Shown: piece by piece, positions 53,614 to 63,449 of the stretch
How positions within the stretch are numbered: position 1 is the first letter of the stretch
Layout of the letters: each line of letters begins with the position of its first letter
Source: Geomonas azotofigens
GTDB lineage: Bacteria > Desulfobacterota > Desulfuromonadia > Geobacterales > Geobacteraceae
DNA: 64,000 bases
Assembly (NCBI RefSeq): GCF_018919395.1
Contig: NZ_JAHLME010000002.1
Span: forward strand, 784,182-848,181
Reading direction: 5' to 3'
The notes under the pieces: generated by a model
Told to the model about the DNA's origin: nothing
Databases searched by the model: none
What the model saw: the letters and a program-made list of their open reading frames with translations, nothing else
Translations under genes and position numbers: made by a program

Positions 53614-56262
53614 TCACGCCGCGTCCAGGTCGTCCTCCTGCCCCAGGTTCGGCGAGGGGCAGCCAAGGTGGTACCCCTGGGCGTAGTCGATGCCGACGCT
53701 CTTCACCGCCTCCAGGATCTCCTCCGATTCGATGTACTCGGCGATGGTGCTGATGTTGAACTCCTTGGCCAGGATGGCGAGCGTCTTCACGAAGGCCATG
53801 TCCTTGTAGTCGTTGAGCATGTTCCTGACGAAGACCCCCTCGATCTTCACGTAATCGATGGGGAACTGCCGTATGTACTGGAACGAGGAAAAGCCCGAGC
53901 CGAAGTCGTCGATGGCGAACTTGAACCCCTGGGACTTCAGGTCGTAGACGAATTTCTCCAGCAGGGTCAGGTTCTTCACCGTTTCCCGCTCGGTCAGCTC
54001 GAACACCACCTTGCTGCGGTCGATGCGGTACCGGTCCGCGAGGCCGATGATGTTGGGAAGGAATTCGCTCAGGATCATCGACTTCGGGGAGAGGTTCACG
54101 AAGAGGTTCCCCTGGTAATCCTGCTCCTCGACCATGGCGAACGCCTTTTCCAGGAGGATCGCGTCGAGCCGTCCCACGATGCCGAGGCTCTCGGCGGTTT
54201 CGATGAAGTCGCCGGCGGCGATCACCTCCCCCTTCATCTCTATGCGGCAGAGCACCTCGCAGCACTCGGGCTGCCCCGGCCCCAGCGCGACGATGGGCTG
54301 GAAGTACGGCATCACCCGGCGGCCGTCCACCGCCTCCTGCACGAGCCGCGCCTTTTCTCCCACCATCCGGAACACCTCGACCACGTCCTCGGCTGTCGGA
54401 ATGCTGACCCGGTTTTTCCCCTCCCCTTTGGCCTTGTAGGTCATGTTGTCCGCGAACAGGAACAGGTCCTTTTCGTTCACCGCGTGCAGCGGGAACATGG
54501 CGAGGCCGATGGAGGCGGTCGCCCGCGCCTTCCCCCCGTCCGGCGTGCCGACGTCAAGGTCCTCGGTGATGTTCCGGATCCGTGCCGCCACCAGCGCGGC
54601 CTGCTCCTCGTCCGCCTCGGGGAGCAGGATCACGAATTCATCCCCGCCGTAGCGGGCGAAGATGTCCCCCTTGCGCAGGGCGTGCTGGACCGCGCCGGCG
54701 AAGGCGGCCAGGTAGCGGTCGCCGGTCGCGTGCCCCCAGGTGTCGTTGATGTGCTTGAAGTTGTCCAGGTCGATCACGAGCAGCCCGAAACTGTAGCCGT
54801 GCCGGTCGGCCCGGCCGATCTCGTAGGAGATCAGCTCCCAGAACACCCGCTGGTTGAAAAGGTTGGTGAGGGGATCGCGGGTGGCGTAGTATTCCAGGTC
54901 CTTGGTGTACTTGTGGATCGCCTTGATGGAGCCGATCACGTTCAAAAGCGTGGTCAGGATGCTGTCGATCACCAGTCCGCGGGTCGAGTTCCACGCCGAT
55001 TCGGACTGGACCCCGATCCCCACCACCCCGCCGATCTGCGGGCAATCGAGGATCAGCGACTTGGTCTGCAGTTCCAGGTCACCCTGCTCGAGCGCGAGCG
55101 GCGTGGTGTCCGCGGCCACGTTGTGGATCACCTGCAGGGCCGAGCTCTCCGCCAGGCGGGCGTTCTCGCTGCGGATCTTGCGCAGCACCTCCCGTTCGAC
55201 CTGTTTCTTGGTCCCCTCGCTGGGCTGCGAGCGCCAGAAGATCTCGATATCGTAGAGCTCCTCGCCCACCTGGAAGATGCAGAACAGCATGTAGGCGTCC
55301 ACCACCTGGTTGATCTCCAGGAGCAGGCAGGCGACATGCTCCTTCCAGTCCCGGATCACCTCCGAGGTGATGATGAACTTCTCCAGCATCTGGATCTCCA
55401 GTTCCAGGATCTCCTTGTCCACCGACACCGCCCGTATCTTGTCCACCAGCTTGGACACCTCGGCGAAGATCCGGTCCAGCTCGGTGAAGCCGGGTGCCAC
55501 CATGGAGAACTCCAGGCGGGTCAGGTCGCGGATGCTGTTGACCTTGATCACCTTGTCCCCTAGCTCGGTGATGGCCGGGACCACCCGTGCGCTGACCAGC
55601 CGCGCGATGAAGAAGGCCATCAGCACCGGGATGGGGGAAAGGAGCAGGAAAAGGAACAGGAGTTTCTGCCGGGCCTGCCGCAGCATCGGCTCTATATCCT
55701 GGCGCACCTTGACCGCCCCGAGCAGGCTTCCGGTGCGGGCGTTGCCGTGACACCCGAGACAGTTCTTCTCCGCGAAGAGCGGGAAGATCGCCTCGACCAC
55801 CCGCCCCGCGCCGCGCTCGAGGACCGCGCCGGTTGTGAACACCCGCGCCACGCCCGGGTCGGCGGGAAGCTCGGTCCGCCCGTACAGCGCCTCCACCACC
55901 GGGGTGCGGTACAACTCGACCAAATGGCTTCCCGGCATCCCCGACGTCCCCGGGGTGTTGTAGAGACTCAGAAGCTCCCGCCGCGTGGTCCCTTTCGCCA
56001 TCAGCAAGGGGATCGAGTGCCGCAACTGCCGCGCCTGGTCGTAGGCGAGAGTGGTGGCGCTGCGCTTGGCGGTGTCGAGGTAAACGAGCGAGGTGATGCC
56101 GAGGACGCAAGCGAAGCTGATGAAGGAAACAGCGAGTGACGAAGCGAGGATGAAGGTTCTCAGTGAGAGCCGGGGCCCTCTCGCGGCTTTGACCCGGGGC
56201 TCGCAATTCTCACCCAGTGAGAGTTCCGAAGCGTCGATACAGATACAGTTTTTCTTTTCCAC
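53614..56262 (-). CDS. Heme-sensing GGDEF-EAL c-di-GMP enzyme (Tll0287-like periplasmic domain)
   Basis: The 882-residue protein has TM1 at about 36-62 and a periplasmic domain with one c-type heme site CLGCH (168-172), of the Tll0287/DUF3365 type. TM2 is at about 203-225, followed by a HAMP-like and a helical domain with a GAF-like region (about 285-430). Then GGDEF (YGGDEFVIL, intact) and EAL. The EAL signature is EVL (CCEVLCRI), still fitting ExLxR; NLSPKS, ELTERE and IDDFGSGFSS match catalytic positions. It could make and degrade c-di-GMP in response to periplasmic redox state or ligand. It has its own promoter (56305). Confidence 0.9.
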   Translation of the reverse strand: MEKKNCICIDASELSLGENCEPRVKAARGPRLSLRTFILASSLAVSFISFACVLGITSLVYLDTAKRSATTLAYDQARQLRHSIPLLMAKGTTRRELLSLYNTPGTSGMPGSHLVELYRTPVVEALYGRTELPADPGVARVFTTGAVLERGAGRVVEAIFPLFAEKNCLGCHGNARTGSLLGAVKVRQDIEPMLRQARQKLLFLFLLLSPIPVLMAFFIARLVSARVVPAITELGDKVIKVNSIRDLTRLEFSMVAPGFTELDRIFAEVSKLVDKIRAVSVDKEILELEIQMLEKFIITSEVIRDWKEHVACLLLEINQVVDAYMLFCIFQVGEELYDIEIFWRSQPSEGTKKQVEREVLRKIRSENARLAESSALQVIHNVAADTTPLALEQGDLELQTKSLILDCPQIGGVVGIGVQSESAWNSTRGLVIDSILTTLLNVIGSIKAIHKYTKDLEYYATRDPLTNLFNQRVFWELISYEIGRADRHGYSFGLLVIDLDNFKHINDTWGHATGDRYLAAFAGAVQHALRKGDIFARYGGDEFVILLPEADEEQAALVAARIRNITEDLDVGTPDGGKARATASIGLAMFPLHAVNEKDLFLFADNMTYKAKGEGKNRVSIPTAEDVVEVFRMVGEKARLVQEAVDGRRVMPYFQPIVALGPGQPECCEVLCRIEMKGEVIAAGDFIETAESLGIVGRLDAILLEKAFAMVEEQDYQGNLFVNLSPKSMILSEFLPNIIGLADRYRIDRSKVVFELTERETVKNLTLLEKFVYDLKSQGFKFAIDDFGSGFSSFQYIRQFPIDYVKIEGVFVRNMLNDYKDMAFVKTLAILAKEFNISTIAEYIESEEILEAVKSVGIDYAQGYHLGCPSPNLGQEDDLDAA

Positions 56263-56304
56263 TTTTAAATAGGACCTTTTTTGTCTTTTTTGAAACTGGA
56301 AAGG

Positions 56305-56333
56305 TTTATAGCATGTGGGTCACCTCATAGCAA
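56305..56333 (-). promoter_or_regulatory. Sigma-70 promoter for the GGDEF-EAL gene
   Basis: On the minus strand TTGCTA (56333-56328), a 17-base spacer, then TATAAA (56310-56305), about 43 bases before the start codon at 56262. Confidence 0.75.
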
Positions 56334-56393
56334 GAAATTCCTATATTCATGAATCATGCTAAGTGGATATCAGCAAAACACCGCACGCGAACC

Positions 56394-56535
56394 CGCGTCC
56401 CCCCCTTGCGAAGGTCTTCGGGTAATTCCGGAAACACGCTGTTACAGTTCCCCTCCCGTCAAGGGAGGGGAGTTACGCGCGCTCTATTCCCGAAATTCCC
56501 GGATGAACCTTTGCGAAGGGGGAGGCGGGGGATTT
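56394..56535. repeat. Inverted-repeat cassette with central hairpin
   Basis: Outer arms around CCCCCTTGCGAAGG (about 56401) and CCTTTGCGAAGGGGG (about 56508-56522) are related in reverse complement, as are the inner AATTCCGG/CCGGATG-type segments. At the centre TCCCCTCCC-GTCAA-GGGAGGGGA (56449-56471) is a perfect stem. It looks like a REP- or MITE-type element in the gap between the P460 gene and the GGDEF-EAL gene. Confidence 0.65.
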
Positions 56536-56557
56536 ACCTTTTCAAAAAGCCAGGCAG

Positions 56558-57052
56558 CTACGGCGTCTTGACCATGCTGGTGAACAGGTAGTCGTTACCC
56601 GCAACCGGCGTGTGACAGCCGAAACACTCGGCGACGAAGCCGCCATCCTTGCCGTAAGGCTGCAGCCGGTTTCCGACGAAACGGGCGAAGCCCCACCCCC
56701 CGGTATCCTTGTATTTCTTGGCATCCTTCACCATGAACTCGACCTGCACGAACGCGCCCGGTTCGGTCGCCACGGGAAAAGAAGGGTGCTTCTCCGCTTT
56801 CCAGGCCACCTTGGCCAGCACGCTCCCGTCCGGAAGCGGCCTGGTGCCGGCCTTCAGCGCTGCCACCGCGATCTCGTTCCCCGTGATGACCCGGATCTGC
56901 CCCTTGTCCTCCCGGTACGACGGCGCGACCACCTTCCAGGACAGGTAGTCGGGATACAGCGCGATGCCGTTGGGAGCGACCGGACGGTCGGCCGCGGCGA
57001 CCGAACCTGCTACCGACAAGGCTACGACACAGGCAATCAGCTTTTTCCTCAT
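56558..57052 (-). CDS. Cytochrome P460-family protein
   Basis: The 164-residue protein starts at ATG 57052 behind AGGAGG, with signal peptide MRKKLIACVVALSVAGSVAA. Characteristic sequence is YPDYLSWKVVAPSYRED, ITGNEIAVAAL and GGWGFARFVGN, and the heme site CFGCH near the C-terminus (AECFGCHTPVAGNDY). Cytochromes P460 oxidise hydroxylamine or bind NO; the cross-linked Lys cannot be determined here. It would act in the periplasm. It is alone between intergenic repeats and the rhodanese-YceI gene. Confidence 0.87.
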   Translation of the reverse strand: MRKKLIACVVALSVAGSVAAADRPVAPNGIALYPDYLSWKVVAPSYREDKGQIRVITGNEIAVAALKAGTRPLPDGSVLAKVAWKAEKHPSFPVATEPGAFVQVEFMVKDAKKYKDTGGWGFARFVGNRLQPYGKDGGFVAECFGCHTPVAGNDYLFTSMVKTP

Positions 57053-57303
57053 AGCGTCCTCCTTCATGCGAGATGGTGAGCGTTGCACCTGACACGGGAA
57101 AGCAGTTGAACCGGGACCGCCAGACACAGCCGACCTGCAAACAATATCAAAAAGGTGATCCGCGTAAAGCTGCCAGGATTCAAATACTGGGGGCGGTACG
57201 GGACACCTTGGTTCTGAAGTTTCTGAAATCGGTTGAAGTGTTAAAATAAGAGGATGGATCGGTGCCTGAAGTCATTACCGCTGGAGAACAAGAGGGATGA
57301 GAC

Positions 57304-58203
57304 ATGAAGACGACCACCTGTGCAGAACTGAAGGACCTGTTGACCTCCGGCGCCATTGTCATCGACGTCATGACGCCCGAGGATTACGCCGCCTGCCATT
57401 TGGCAGGTGCACATAACGCCTGCATCTACGAAATGGTGTTCCTGGACCGCGTCGCTGAACTGGTTCCGGAGCGGAACACCGAACTGGTCCTGTACGACGC
57501 AACCGGGAGCAGGCTCACCGCCGAGGTGGCGGGTGATCGCCTGGTTCAGGCAGGGTATCGAAACGTTTCCGTCCTGGAAGGAGGACTCGCCGCCCTGAAA
57601 GCGGCCGGCCTTCCCGTTGAGACCGGAGCGAAACCGCCGACCGACGCGGGACGTTGCGACGGGAGCTACCTGATCGATGCGGAAAGGAGTTCGCTGGAGT
57701 GGATCGGACGCAACCTGAACAACCGCCACCACGGCACCATTGGCGTGCAGGGAGGCGAGCTGGTGCTGAGCGACGGCAGGCTCACCGCCGGCTCCATAGT
57801 GCTGGACATGACCAGCATCCAAAACCGCGATCTGCAGGACCCTTACTGGCGTGACCTCCTGGTGAGTCACCTGAAATCCGTGGATTTCTTCGCCGTCGAG
57901 CGCTTCCCCACCGCCTCGTTCCGGCTCACCCGCTGGGAGCCCGAAAGCTCGGGACCGCCCGAAGCGCCGGAGGGGACCGTGATCGGCGAGCTCACCATCC
58001 GGGGCATCACCCGGCCGGTGGGCTTCCCCGCCATAGTGGCGCCCCAGGAAGACGGCAGTATCAAGGCCCATGCCCATTTCGACATCGACCGCACCCTGTG
58101 GGACGCCGGCTACGGCTCAGGAAAGCTCTTCGAGCGTCTCGGCATGCATCTCGTGCACGACCTGGTCACCCTGGAACTGTTCATCCTGGCGCTGCGGAAA
58201 TGA
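57304..58203 (+). CDS. Rhodanese-like domain fused to a YceI-like domain
   Basis: The 299-residue protein has an N-terminal rhodanese fold (about 1-105; AIVIDVMTPEDYAACHLAGAHN and NVSVLEGGLAALKAAGLPV). Its active-site loop reads LVLYDATGSRL, so Asp replaces the catalytic Cys and the domain cannot transfer sulfur. From about 120 a YceI-like beta barrel follows (DAERSSLEWIGRNL, then GELTIRGITRPV and FDIDRTLWDAGYG). YceI proteins bind isoprenoid-type lipids and are usually periplasmic, but no signal peptide is present here. I did not find a partner gene. Confidence 0.85.
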   Translation: MKTTTCAELKDLLTSGAIVIDVMTPEDYAACHLAGAHNACIYEMVFLDRVAELVPERNTELVLYDATGSRLTAEVAGDRLVQAGYRNVSVLEGGLAALKAAGLPVETGAKPPTDAGRCDGSYLIDAERSSLEWIGRNLNNRHHGTIGVQGGELVLSDGRLTAGSIVLDMTSIQNRDLQDPYWRDLLVSHLKSVDFFAVERFPTASFRLTRWEPESSGPPEAPEGTVIGELTIRGITRPVGFPAIVAPQEDGSIKAHAHFDIDRTLWDAGYGSGKLFERLGMHLVHDLVTLELFILALRK

Positions 58204-58210
58204 TTGTTTC

Positions 58211-61200
58211 TCAACGATCCAGTATCTCCCTGACCTTGCGCAACAGCTCCATCGGCTGCACCGGTTTCATGATCAGCTCGATGCCGTCCTCCGAGACCCC
58301 CCTGTTCTGGATGAAGTCGGCGGTGTAGCCGCTGGAGTAGAGCACCTTCACCCCCGGCTGCAGCGAGGAGATCTCGTCGTAGGCCTCCTTGCCGTTCTTC
58401 TTGGGCATGATCATGTCCATGAGGATCATGGCGATCCTGTCCCTGTTCGCGACGAACCGCTCCACCACGTCCTGGCCGTCCACCGCCTGGATCACCTCGT
58501 AGCCGTAGCGGCTCAGGATGGAAACCACGAGCTCGCGAACCTCGGCGTCGTCCTCGGCTAAAAGGATCGTTTCGCTCCCCCCCTGCACCGGCTGCACCGG
58601 CTCGGCCTGCCCCCCCTCGCCTTTTCGCGCCGTTTCCTCGACCGGCAGGTAGATCCTGAAAGTGGTTCCGCGCCCGGGCTCGCTGTAGACGTTGATGACA
58701 CCGTTGTGCTGCTTGACGATGCCGTAGACGATGGCCATGCCGAGGCCGGTCCCCTTGCCGACCTCCTTGGTGGTGTAGAAGGGTTCGAAGATCCTCTTGC
58801 GTGTCTCCTGGTCCATGCCGCTGCCGCTGTCCGACACGGTGACCACGGCGTAGCTTCCCGGTTCCGCGCGCCCGAGTTCGTGGTCGAAGGGGGCCTCCAC
58901 CGCCTGCAGCCCGGTCTCGATGGTGAGGACGCCCCCTTTGGGCATCGAGTCGCGGGCGTTGGTGGCCAGGTTGATGAGGACCTGTTCCAGCTGTCCCGCG
59001 TCGGCGAGCACGACCAGGCGCTCGGCGAAGGTAACCGTCCTCAGGTGGATGTCCTCCCCGATGACCCTGAGGATGAACTTCCTGAAATTCTCGATGATGT
59101 CGTTTAGGTCCACGGGTTGCAGGTTGATCACCTGCTTGCGGCTGAACGCCAGCAACCCCTTGGTCAGCTGGGCGGCACGGTCCGCCGAGGAGAGGATGTG
59201 GTCGACCCATTGCCGCTGCTGCTCGGCGAGCCCCTGCTCCATCATGAGCATGTTGCCGTAGCCGCTGATCACCTGCAGGATGTTGTTGAAGTCGTGGGCG
59301 ACGCCCCCCGCCAACTGCCCCACCGCCTCCATTTTCTGCGACTGGCGGAGCTGCTCCTCGAGGTGGATGCGCTCGGCGAGTATCCGCGACAGCTTGATTG
59401 AGGTGAAACTGAGCGTGGAAACCATCCGGGTCAGTTCGGCGTAAAACTTCATCCCGGCGTCGACCGCCGCCCGGCTGAAGCGCGGCACCCGCTCCAGCGC
59501 CGCGAGGTACTCCTTCTCGTCGAAGCCGTAACGCCTCGCCTGCTCGCGGAACAGCTCCAGGTCGGGCGGCTCGTCCTCGTAGAAGAACTGGCCGATGAAG
59601 ACGTTGCCGACGTGTCGTCCCCCCACTTCGATGGGGGTCACCATGTCCCACATGTTGTTCTTGCAGCGGTACAGCTTGTACGTCCCGACCGCCACCCCGC
59701 TGGTGAGAACCGTGTCGCTTTCAAGGCAGTTCTTGCACGCCTCGGGATGAAGCCGGTGGAACTTGGTGCAGATGTCCTGCCACCCCACCGCGACCAGCAC
59801 CTTGCCCGAAACATCGAGCACCGCGCCCAACATCCCGGTGAGCTGGTAGAAATTCTCCATCATGGACTGCAGCATGTCGCTGTCGATGATGTCCGAGAGC
59901 TCCAGGGCGCCGATGTCCCCCTCGGGTTCCATGATCGCCTTCAGCCGGTGCCGGACGCTCTCCTCGCTCGCCTTCAGGGCCTGTTCCGCCCTCCTGCGCT
60001 CCTCGACCTCCTCCTCCAGGATCGCGGTCTGCTCCTCCAAGAGCGCCGTCTGTTCCTGCAGCGACAACTGGGCCATCTCGCGCTCCGCCAGTTCCTCCTC
60101 GAGCTGCGTAGTCTTTTTCTTCACCTCGTCCTCGAGCAGCTTGCGCTCGGTGATGTCGGTCGAGATGCCGCACAGGCCGTACACGGCGCCGGTTTCGTCC
60201 TTGAGCGGGATCTTCACGGTCCAGTAGGTGCGCGGCTGGTCGTCGCCTGCGCTCAGGTCGGTCTCTTCCCGCTTGACGGTGACCTCCTCCTCGAGCACCG
60301 GCCGGTCGCTCACCCTGATCTCGCGCACCGATTCCGGCGAGAAGAACGCAGCGTCGGTCCGGCCCAGGATCTCGTCCTCGGAGTGGCCGAAGAGTTCGCA
60401 GACCTTGCGGTTGACGTAGCTGTAGCGGTAGTCGGTGTCCTTTATGAAGATGCAGGCGCCGACGTTGTCGAGGATGGTGTCCAGGCGCAGCTTGCTCTCG
60501 CGCAGCGCGCTCTCGGCGGCTTTGCGCTCGCGGCTGCGCCGGTAGAAGAAGTAGGCGGCGAGGCAGAGCACCAAAAGCGCGAAGGGGAGCAGGTACTTCA
60601 GCATGTCCGTGAAGGTCGGCTCCTTCGCTTCGTAGACGCCGAACCACTTCTGGTACAGCTCGTCGTAGTCGCCGTCGGCCTTGGTCAGTGCCAGCCCCTC
60701 GTTGAGCGCGGCGAGGAGGTCGGTCTCCCCCTTGTGCACCCCGAAGGTGAACTTCTGCGCGTAACCGGCCTTGGCATCGAGGGCTTTCACGTTGCCGATC
60801 TTCAGCTCCTTGAGCGTCTGCAGACCGGCGAGCTTACTGACCAGCATGGCGTCGTGCTTGCCGGAGGCGAGGAGCCTCAGCCCTTCCGCCGCGTCCGAAA
60901 CCAGCACGAGCTGCTTCTGCCATCCCCTGGAGAGCGCGTACTCGTGGGCCAGGTCGGACTTGAACACGATGATGGACTTGCCGGCGAGATCCTCCTCGGA
61001 ACGGATCCGGGAGTCCCCCTTGCGCACGAAGATGGCGCCGTTGACGGTGACGTGGGGGACGCTGAAATCGGTGTAACGATGACGCTCCGGCGAGGTGGCG
61101 ATGTTGACCAGGACGTCCACCTTCCCGTCCTTGAACTCCTGGAGCAGCTCGCCCCACGGCCTCACTCGCATGGTGTAGGTGAGCCCCGCCTCGCGGGCCA

Positions 61201-61375
61201 CCTCCTTCCAGAGCTCCACGGCGAAACCGCCGGCCGTGTCATCGGTGCTCCCTGTGGAGAAGGGGGGGAAGTTCTCCTCACTGCCGACAACCAGCGTCTT
61301 GTGCAGGTGATCGGCAGCGGTCGCGGCGGCGACGGAGGCGAGCAGGCAGGCGATGACGATGAGACGTTTGAGCAT
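58211..61375 (-). CDS. Hybrid histidine kinase with SBP_bac_3 sensor, PAS and PocR domains
   Basis: The 1054-residue protein starts at ATG 61375 behind AGAGGA. It has a signal peptide and a periplasmic amino-acid-binding domain (about 25-255), a membrane helix (about 265-285), PAS (about 300-420), a long coiled coil (about 420-485) and a PocR-type sensory domain (about 490-620) with CKNCLESD and a further Cys in YRCKNN. HisKA has His near 693 in GGVAHDFNN; HATPase and a receiver with Asp near 983 complete it. Having two ligand-type input domains, one periplasmic and one cytoplasmic, is its notable feature. The kinase and receiver parts resemble those at 6971. Confidence 0.9.
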   Translation of the reverse strand: MLKRLIVIACLLASVAAATAADHLHKTLVVGSEENFPPFSTGSTDDTAGGFAVELWKEVAREAGLTYTMRVRPWGELLQEFKDGKVDVLVNIATSPERHRYTDFSVPHVTVNGAIFVRKGDSRIRSEEDLAGKSIIVFKSDLAHEYALSRGWQKQLVLVSDAAEGLRLLASGKHDAMLVSKLAGLQTLKELKIGNVKALDAKAGYAQKFTFGVHKGETDLLAALNEGLALTKADGDYDELYQKWFGVYEAKEPTFTDMLKYLLPFALLVLCLAAYFFYRRSRERKAAESALRESKLRLDTILDNVGACIFIKDTDYRYSYVNRKVCELFGHSEDEILGRTDAAFFSPESVREIRVSDRPVLEEEVTVKREETDLSAGDDQPRTYWTVKIPLKDETGAVYGLCGISTDITERKLLEDEVKKKTTQLEEELAEREMAQLSLQEQTALLEEQTAILEEEVEERRRAEQALKASEESVRHRLKAIMEPEGDIGALELSDIIDSDMLQSMMENFYQLTGMLGAVLDVSGKVLVAVGWQDICTKFHRLHPEACKNCLESDTVLTSGVAVGTYKLYRCKNNMWDMVTPIEVGGRHVGNVFIGQFFYEDEPPDLELFREQARRYGFDEKEYLAALERVPRFSRAAVDAGMKFYAELTRMVSTLSFTSIKLSRILAERIHLEEQLRQSQKMEAVGQLAGGVAHDFNNILQVISGYGNMLMMEQGLAEQQRQWVDHILSSADRAAQLTKGLLAFSRKQVINLQPVDLNDIIENFRKFILRVIGEDIHLRTVTFAERLVVLADAGQLEQVLINLATNARDSMPKGGVLTIETGLQAVEAPFDHELGRAEPGSYAVVTVSDSGSGMDQETRKRIFEPFYTTKEVGKGTGLGMAIVYGIVKQHNGVINVYSEPGRGTTFRIYLPVEETARKGEGGQAEPVQPVQGGSETILLAEDDAEVRELVVSILSRYGYEVIQAVDGQDVVERFVANRDRIAMILMDMIMPKKNGKEAYDEISSLQPGVKVLYSSGYTADFIQNRGVSEDGIELIMKPVQPMELLRKVREILDR

Positions 61376-61633
61376 TGCGGGTCCTCTGGTTGATGTGAAG
61401 AGAAAGATCCTCATAGGGAATGCGCTGAAAGTAAAACCGCTCCACAGGAACTGGCGTTGACTGTCTAATGAGTATCAGCCGTCCGAGTCAAGATAAGATA
61501 ACAGAGAATGATAAAGCGTAAAGGGGTGGCTACATCAGGAAAATACTACCAAAGGAATTTTTTCCGCGGCAGGGAGAGCGGAACAAACGGTGGGACCTGC
61601 TATCAGCTCACGAACAACGGGCGGCGACCCCGT

Positions 61634-62170
61634 TCAGGCCTCGTCGCGGGTCGGACCGCACAGCTGGCAGCCGTCGCAGGGGCGATGGACCACGTTGTAG
61701 AGCACGAAGAATATCGTCGCCATGAAGACGGCGGCGAGGACGTTGTTGCCGCCGAGAAGATCCTCGGCCTGGAACATGCGCCCCGCGAGCGCCACCCCGC
61801 GCAGATCCGAGGCCGCGGCGGCGAGTTTGCCAAGCCCCAGGTAGAGGCAGCCGCCGAGAACCAGCGCGGCGAGCGCGTTGGCGGCCTTGGTCATCAGGTA
61901 GTGGCAGGAGAAGACGGCGCGCTTTTCGGCCAGGCAGATGATGGCGCCGGTGACGATGCAGAAGCCGGCGCTGGGCAACAGGAGATAGCACACCAGTTCG
62001 ATGGTCGACTGGTTGAGGGCGGCGCTCTCCATTTTTCGCGATGAGGATGTGTAGATGTGCAGCAGGTAGAGAAGCATGGCCCCGCTCCCCGCCAGGACGG
62101 CGGAGGAAAGCATGTGGGCCTGTTTGAGGGCCGCGGTCATCGCGGCGTACAGTGGCAGAGAACGCATCAT
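61634..62170 (-). CDS. Four-helix membrane protein with C-terminal CxxC pairs
   Basis: The 178-residue protein has four hydrophobic segments (about 20-42, 58-82, 97-118 and 140-162). The C-terminus reads RPCDGCQLCGP, two overlapping CxxC motifs that could bind a metal or act in redox. No family is recognised. It lies on the same strand as the CcdA/thioredoxin operon but 218 bases downstream of it and behind a terminator-like hairpin, so it is probably separate. ATG-ATG at the start leaves one codon of uncertainty. Confidence 0.65.
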   Translation of the reverse strand: MMRSLPLYAAMTAALKQAHMLSSAVLAGSGAMLLYLLHIYTSSSRKMESAALNQSTIELVCYLLLPSAGFCIVTGAIICLAEKRAVFSCHYLMTKAANALAALVLGGCLYLGLGKLAAAASDLRGVALAGRMFQAEDLLGGNNVLAAVFMATIFFVLYNVVHRPCDGCQLCGPTRDEA

Positions 62171-62343
62171 GGCATCCCTAAACGCCGCCGAAATCGCTAC
62201 GGGTATCGACGGCTGCAGAACCGCGGGCCCGATCGGGCCCAGCTACTTCGATTCGTCGCGTACGGGAATTGCTCGGATGCATCGGCGGCTGCAGGTTCCC
62301 TCTCGCCCTGCCGATAGCGTATACACTATTCTCTTTAACAAGT

Positions 62344-62376
62344 AAACAGCAAAGGCGCTGCTCCGGCAGAAGCGCC
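62344..62376 (-). terminator. Terminator-like hairpin after the CcdA gene
   Basis: On the minus strand GGCGCTTCTGC-CGGA-GCAGCGCC followed by TTTGCTGTTT forms a stem with a T-rich tail 13 bases after the ccdA-type stop codon. Confidence 0.55.
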
Positions 62377-62388
62377 CCGGCCCGACGG

Positions 62389-63075
62389 CTAGAACCCGTT
62401 CCAGACCAGGTAGATGCCGACCAGGGCAACGATGGCGCCGCCGACCCGCTTGGACCAGGCCGAGAAGCTCAAAACTCCCCGCGCCGCGGCAAACGATTCC
62501 ACGAAGCCGGTGAACGTGCCCGCCGCCAGCATCAGCATGCAATGCCCCACCGCGTAGGTGAACAGGAGCGCTACGCCGTAGAGGACCTCTCCCTTGGTGG
62601 CGACGACGGTGAGCAGAACGACGAGGACGGGAGTGGCGCAGGGCGAGGAGACCACGCCGAAGAAAAGGCCCAGCAGGAAGGCGCCGATCGCTCCCCCCTG
62701 CCTGGGCCGGTAGTCGAACCGCAGCGGCAGACGCACCTCGTAGAACCCCATGAGCTGCCCCCCCATCACCAGCGCAACGATCCCGGCAACGAGGTACCAC
62801 CGGCCTCCCACCGTGCCGAACATGGTGCCGAACCACCCGGCGGCCGCGCCGAACGCGGTGAAGGTGAGCGAAAGCCCCACGACGAATGCCAGGGACAACG
62901 TGAAGGCCCGACGGCGGTCGCCGTCGGCATAGCCGCCGACGAAACCGACCACGAGCGGAATGGTAGCCAGCACGCAGGGCGAGGCCGAAGACAGCACTCC
63001 CGCCAGGAACACCGCGCCGAAGGCGATCAGCGGGTAGGTCGAGACGATCAGCCCGACGTCGTCGAGGATGGTCAC
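62389..63075 (-). CDS. CcdA/DsbD-type transmembrane thiol-disulfide transporter
   Basis: The 228-residue protein has six predicted membrane helices and two conserved Cys-containing helices, SSASPCVLATIPLVVG and VSSPCATPVLVVLL, in a pattern typical of CcdA. These pass electrons from cytoplasmic thioredoxin to periplasmic partners for cytochrome c assembly or other thiol proteins. The start overlaps the stop of the thioredoxin-like gene (ATGA), so it receives or supplies electrons for that protein. Confidence 0.88.
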   Translation of the reverse strand: MTILDDVGLIVSTYPLIAFGAVFLAGVLSSASPCVLATIPLVVGFVGGYADGDRRRAFTLSLAFVVGLSLTFTAFGAAAGWFGTMFGTVGGRWYLVAGIVALVMGGQLMGFYEVRLPLRFDYRPRQGGAIGAFLLGLFFGVVSSPCATPVLVVLLTVVATKGEVLYGVALLFTYAVGHCMLMLAAGTFTGFVESFAAARGVLSFSAWSKRVGGAIVALVGIYLVWNGF

Positions 63076-63449
63076 CGCAGTCCCGCCGCCTTCAACTCTT
63101 TGACGATGTCCGCCTTCTCCAGCGCCCCGACGTGCCGCTTCACCTCGCGCCCCTTGGCGTCGAAGAAGATCTGGGTGGGAATCATCTGGATCCTGAACCG
63201 TTCCGCTGCGGCCTGGTCGGCGTGGACGTCGATGAAGAGCACCGATGCCTTGCCCCGGTACTCGGAAAAAAGCTGCTCAAGGACCGGGGCCATCTGCCGG
63301 CACGGGATGCAGGTGCGCGCCCCCAGGTCGATGACGGTCGGCTTCCCCGAGGCGAGCGCCTTGCGGATGACGGCGTCGGAAGCGGAGGGGAGCTCGGCAT
63401 GGGCGGTGGCGGCGACGAGGAGAGCTGCCGCGAGGATTAGCCGCCTCAT
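63072..63449 (-). CDS. Secreted thioredoxin-fold protein
   Basis: The 125-residue protein has a signal peptide (MRRLILAAALLVAATAHA) and a thioredoxin domain with active site CIPC (LGARTCIPCRQMAPVLEQL) and a cis-Pro in IQMIPTQIFF. It should act in the periplasm and be reduced by the adjacent CcdA. Both ends overlap neighbours by 4 bases. Confidence 0.88.
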   Translation of the reverse strand: MRRLILAAALLVAATAHAELPSASDAVIRKALASGKPTVIDLGARTCIPCRQMAPVLEQLFSEYRGKASVLFIDVHADQAAAERFRIQMIPTQIFFDAKGREVKRHVGALEKADIVKELKAAGLR

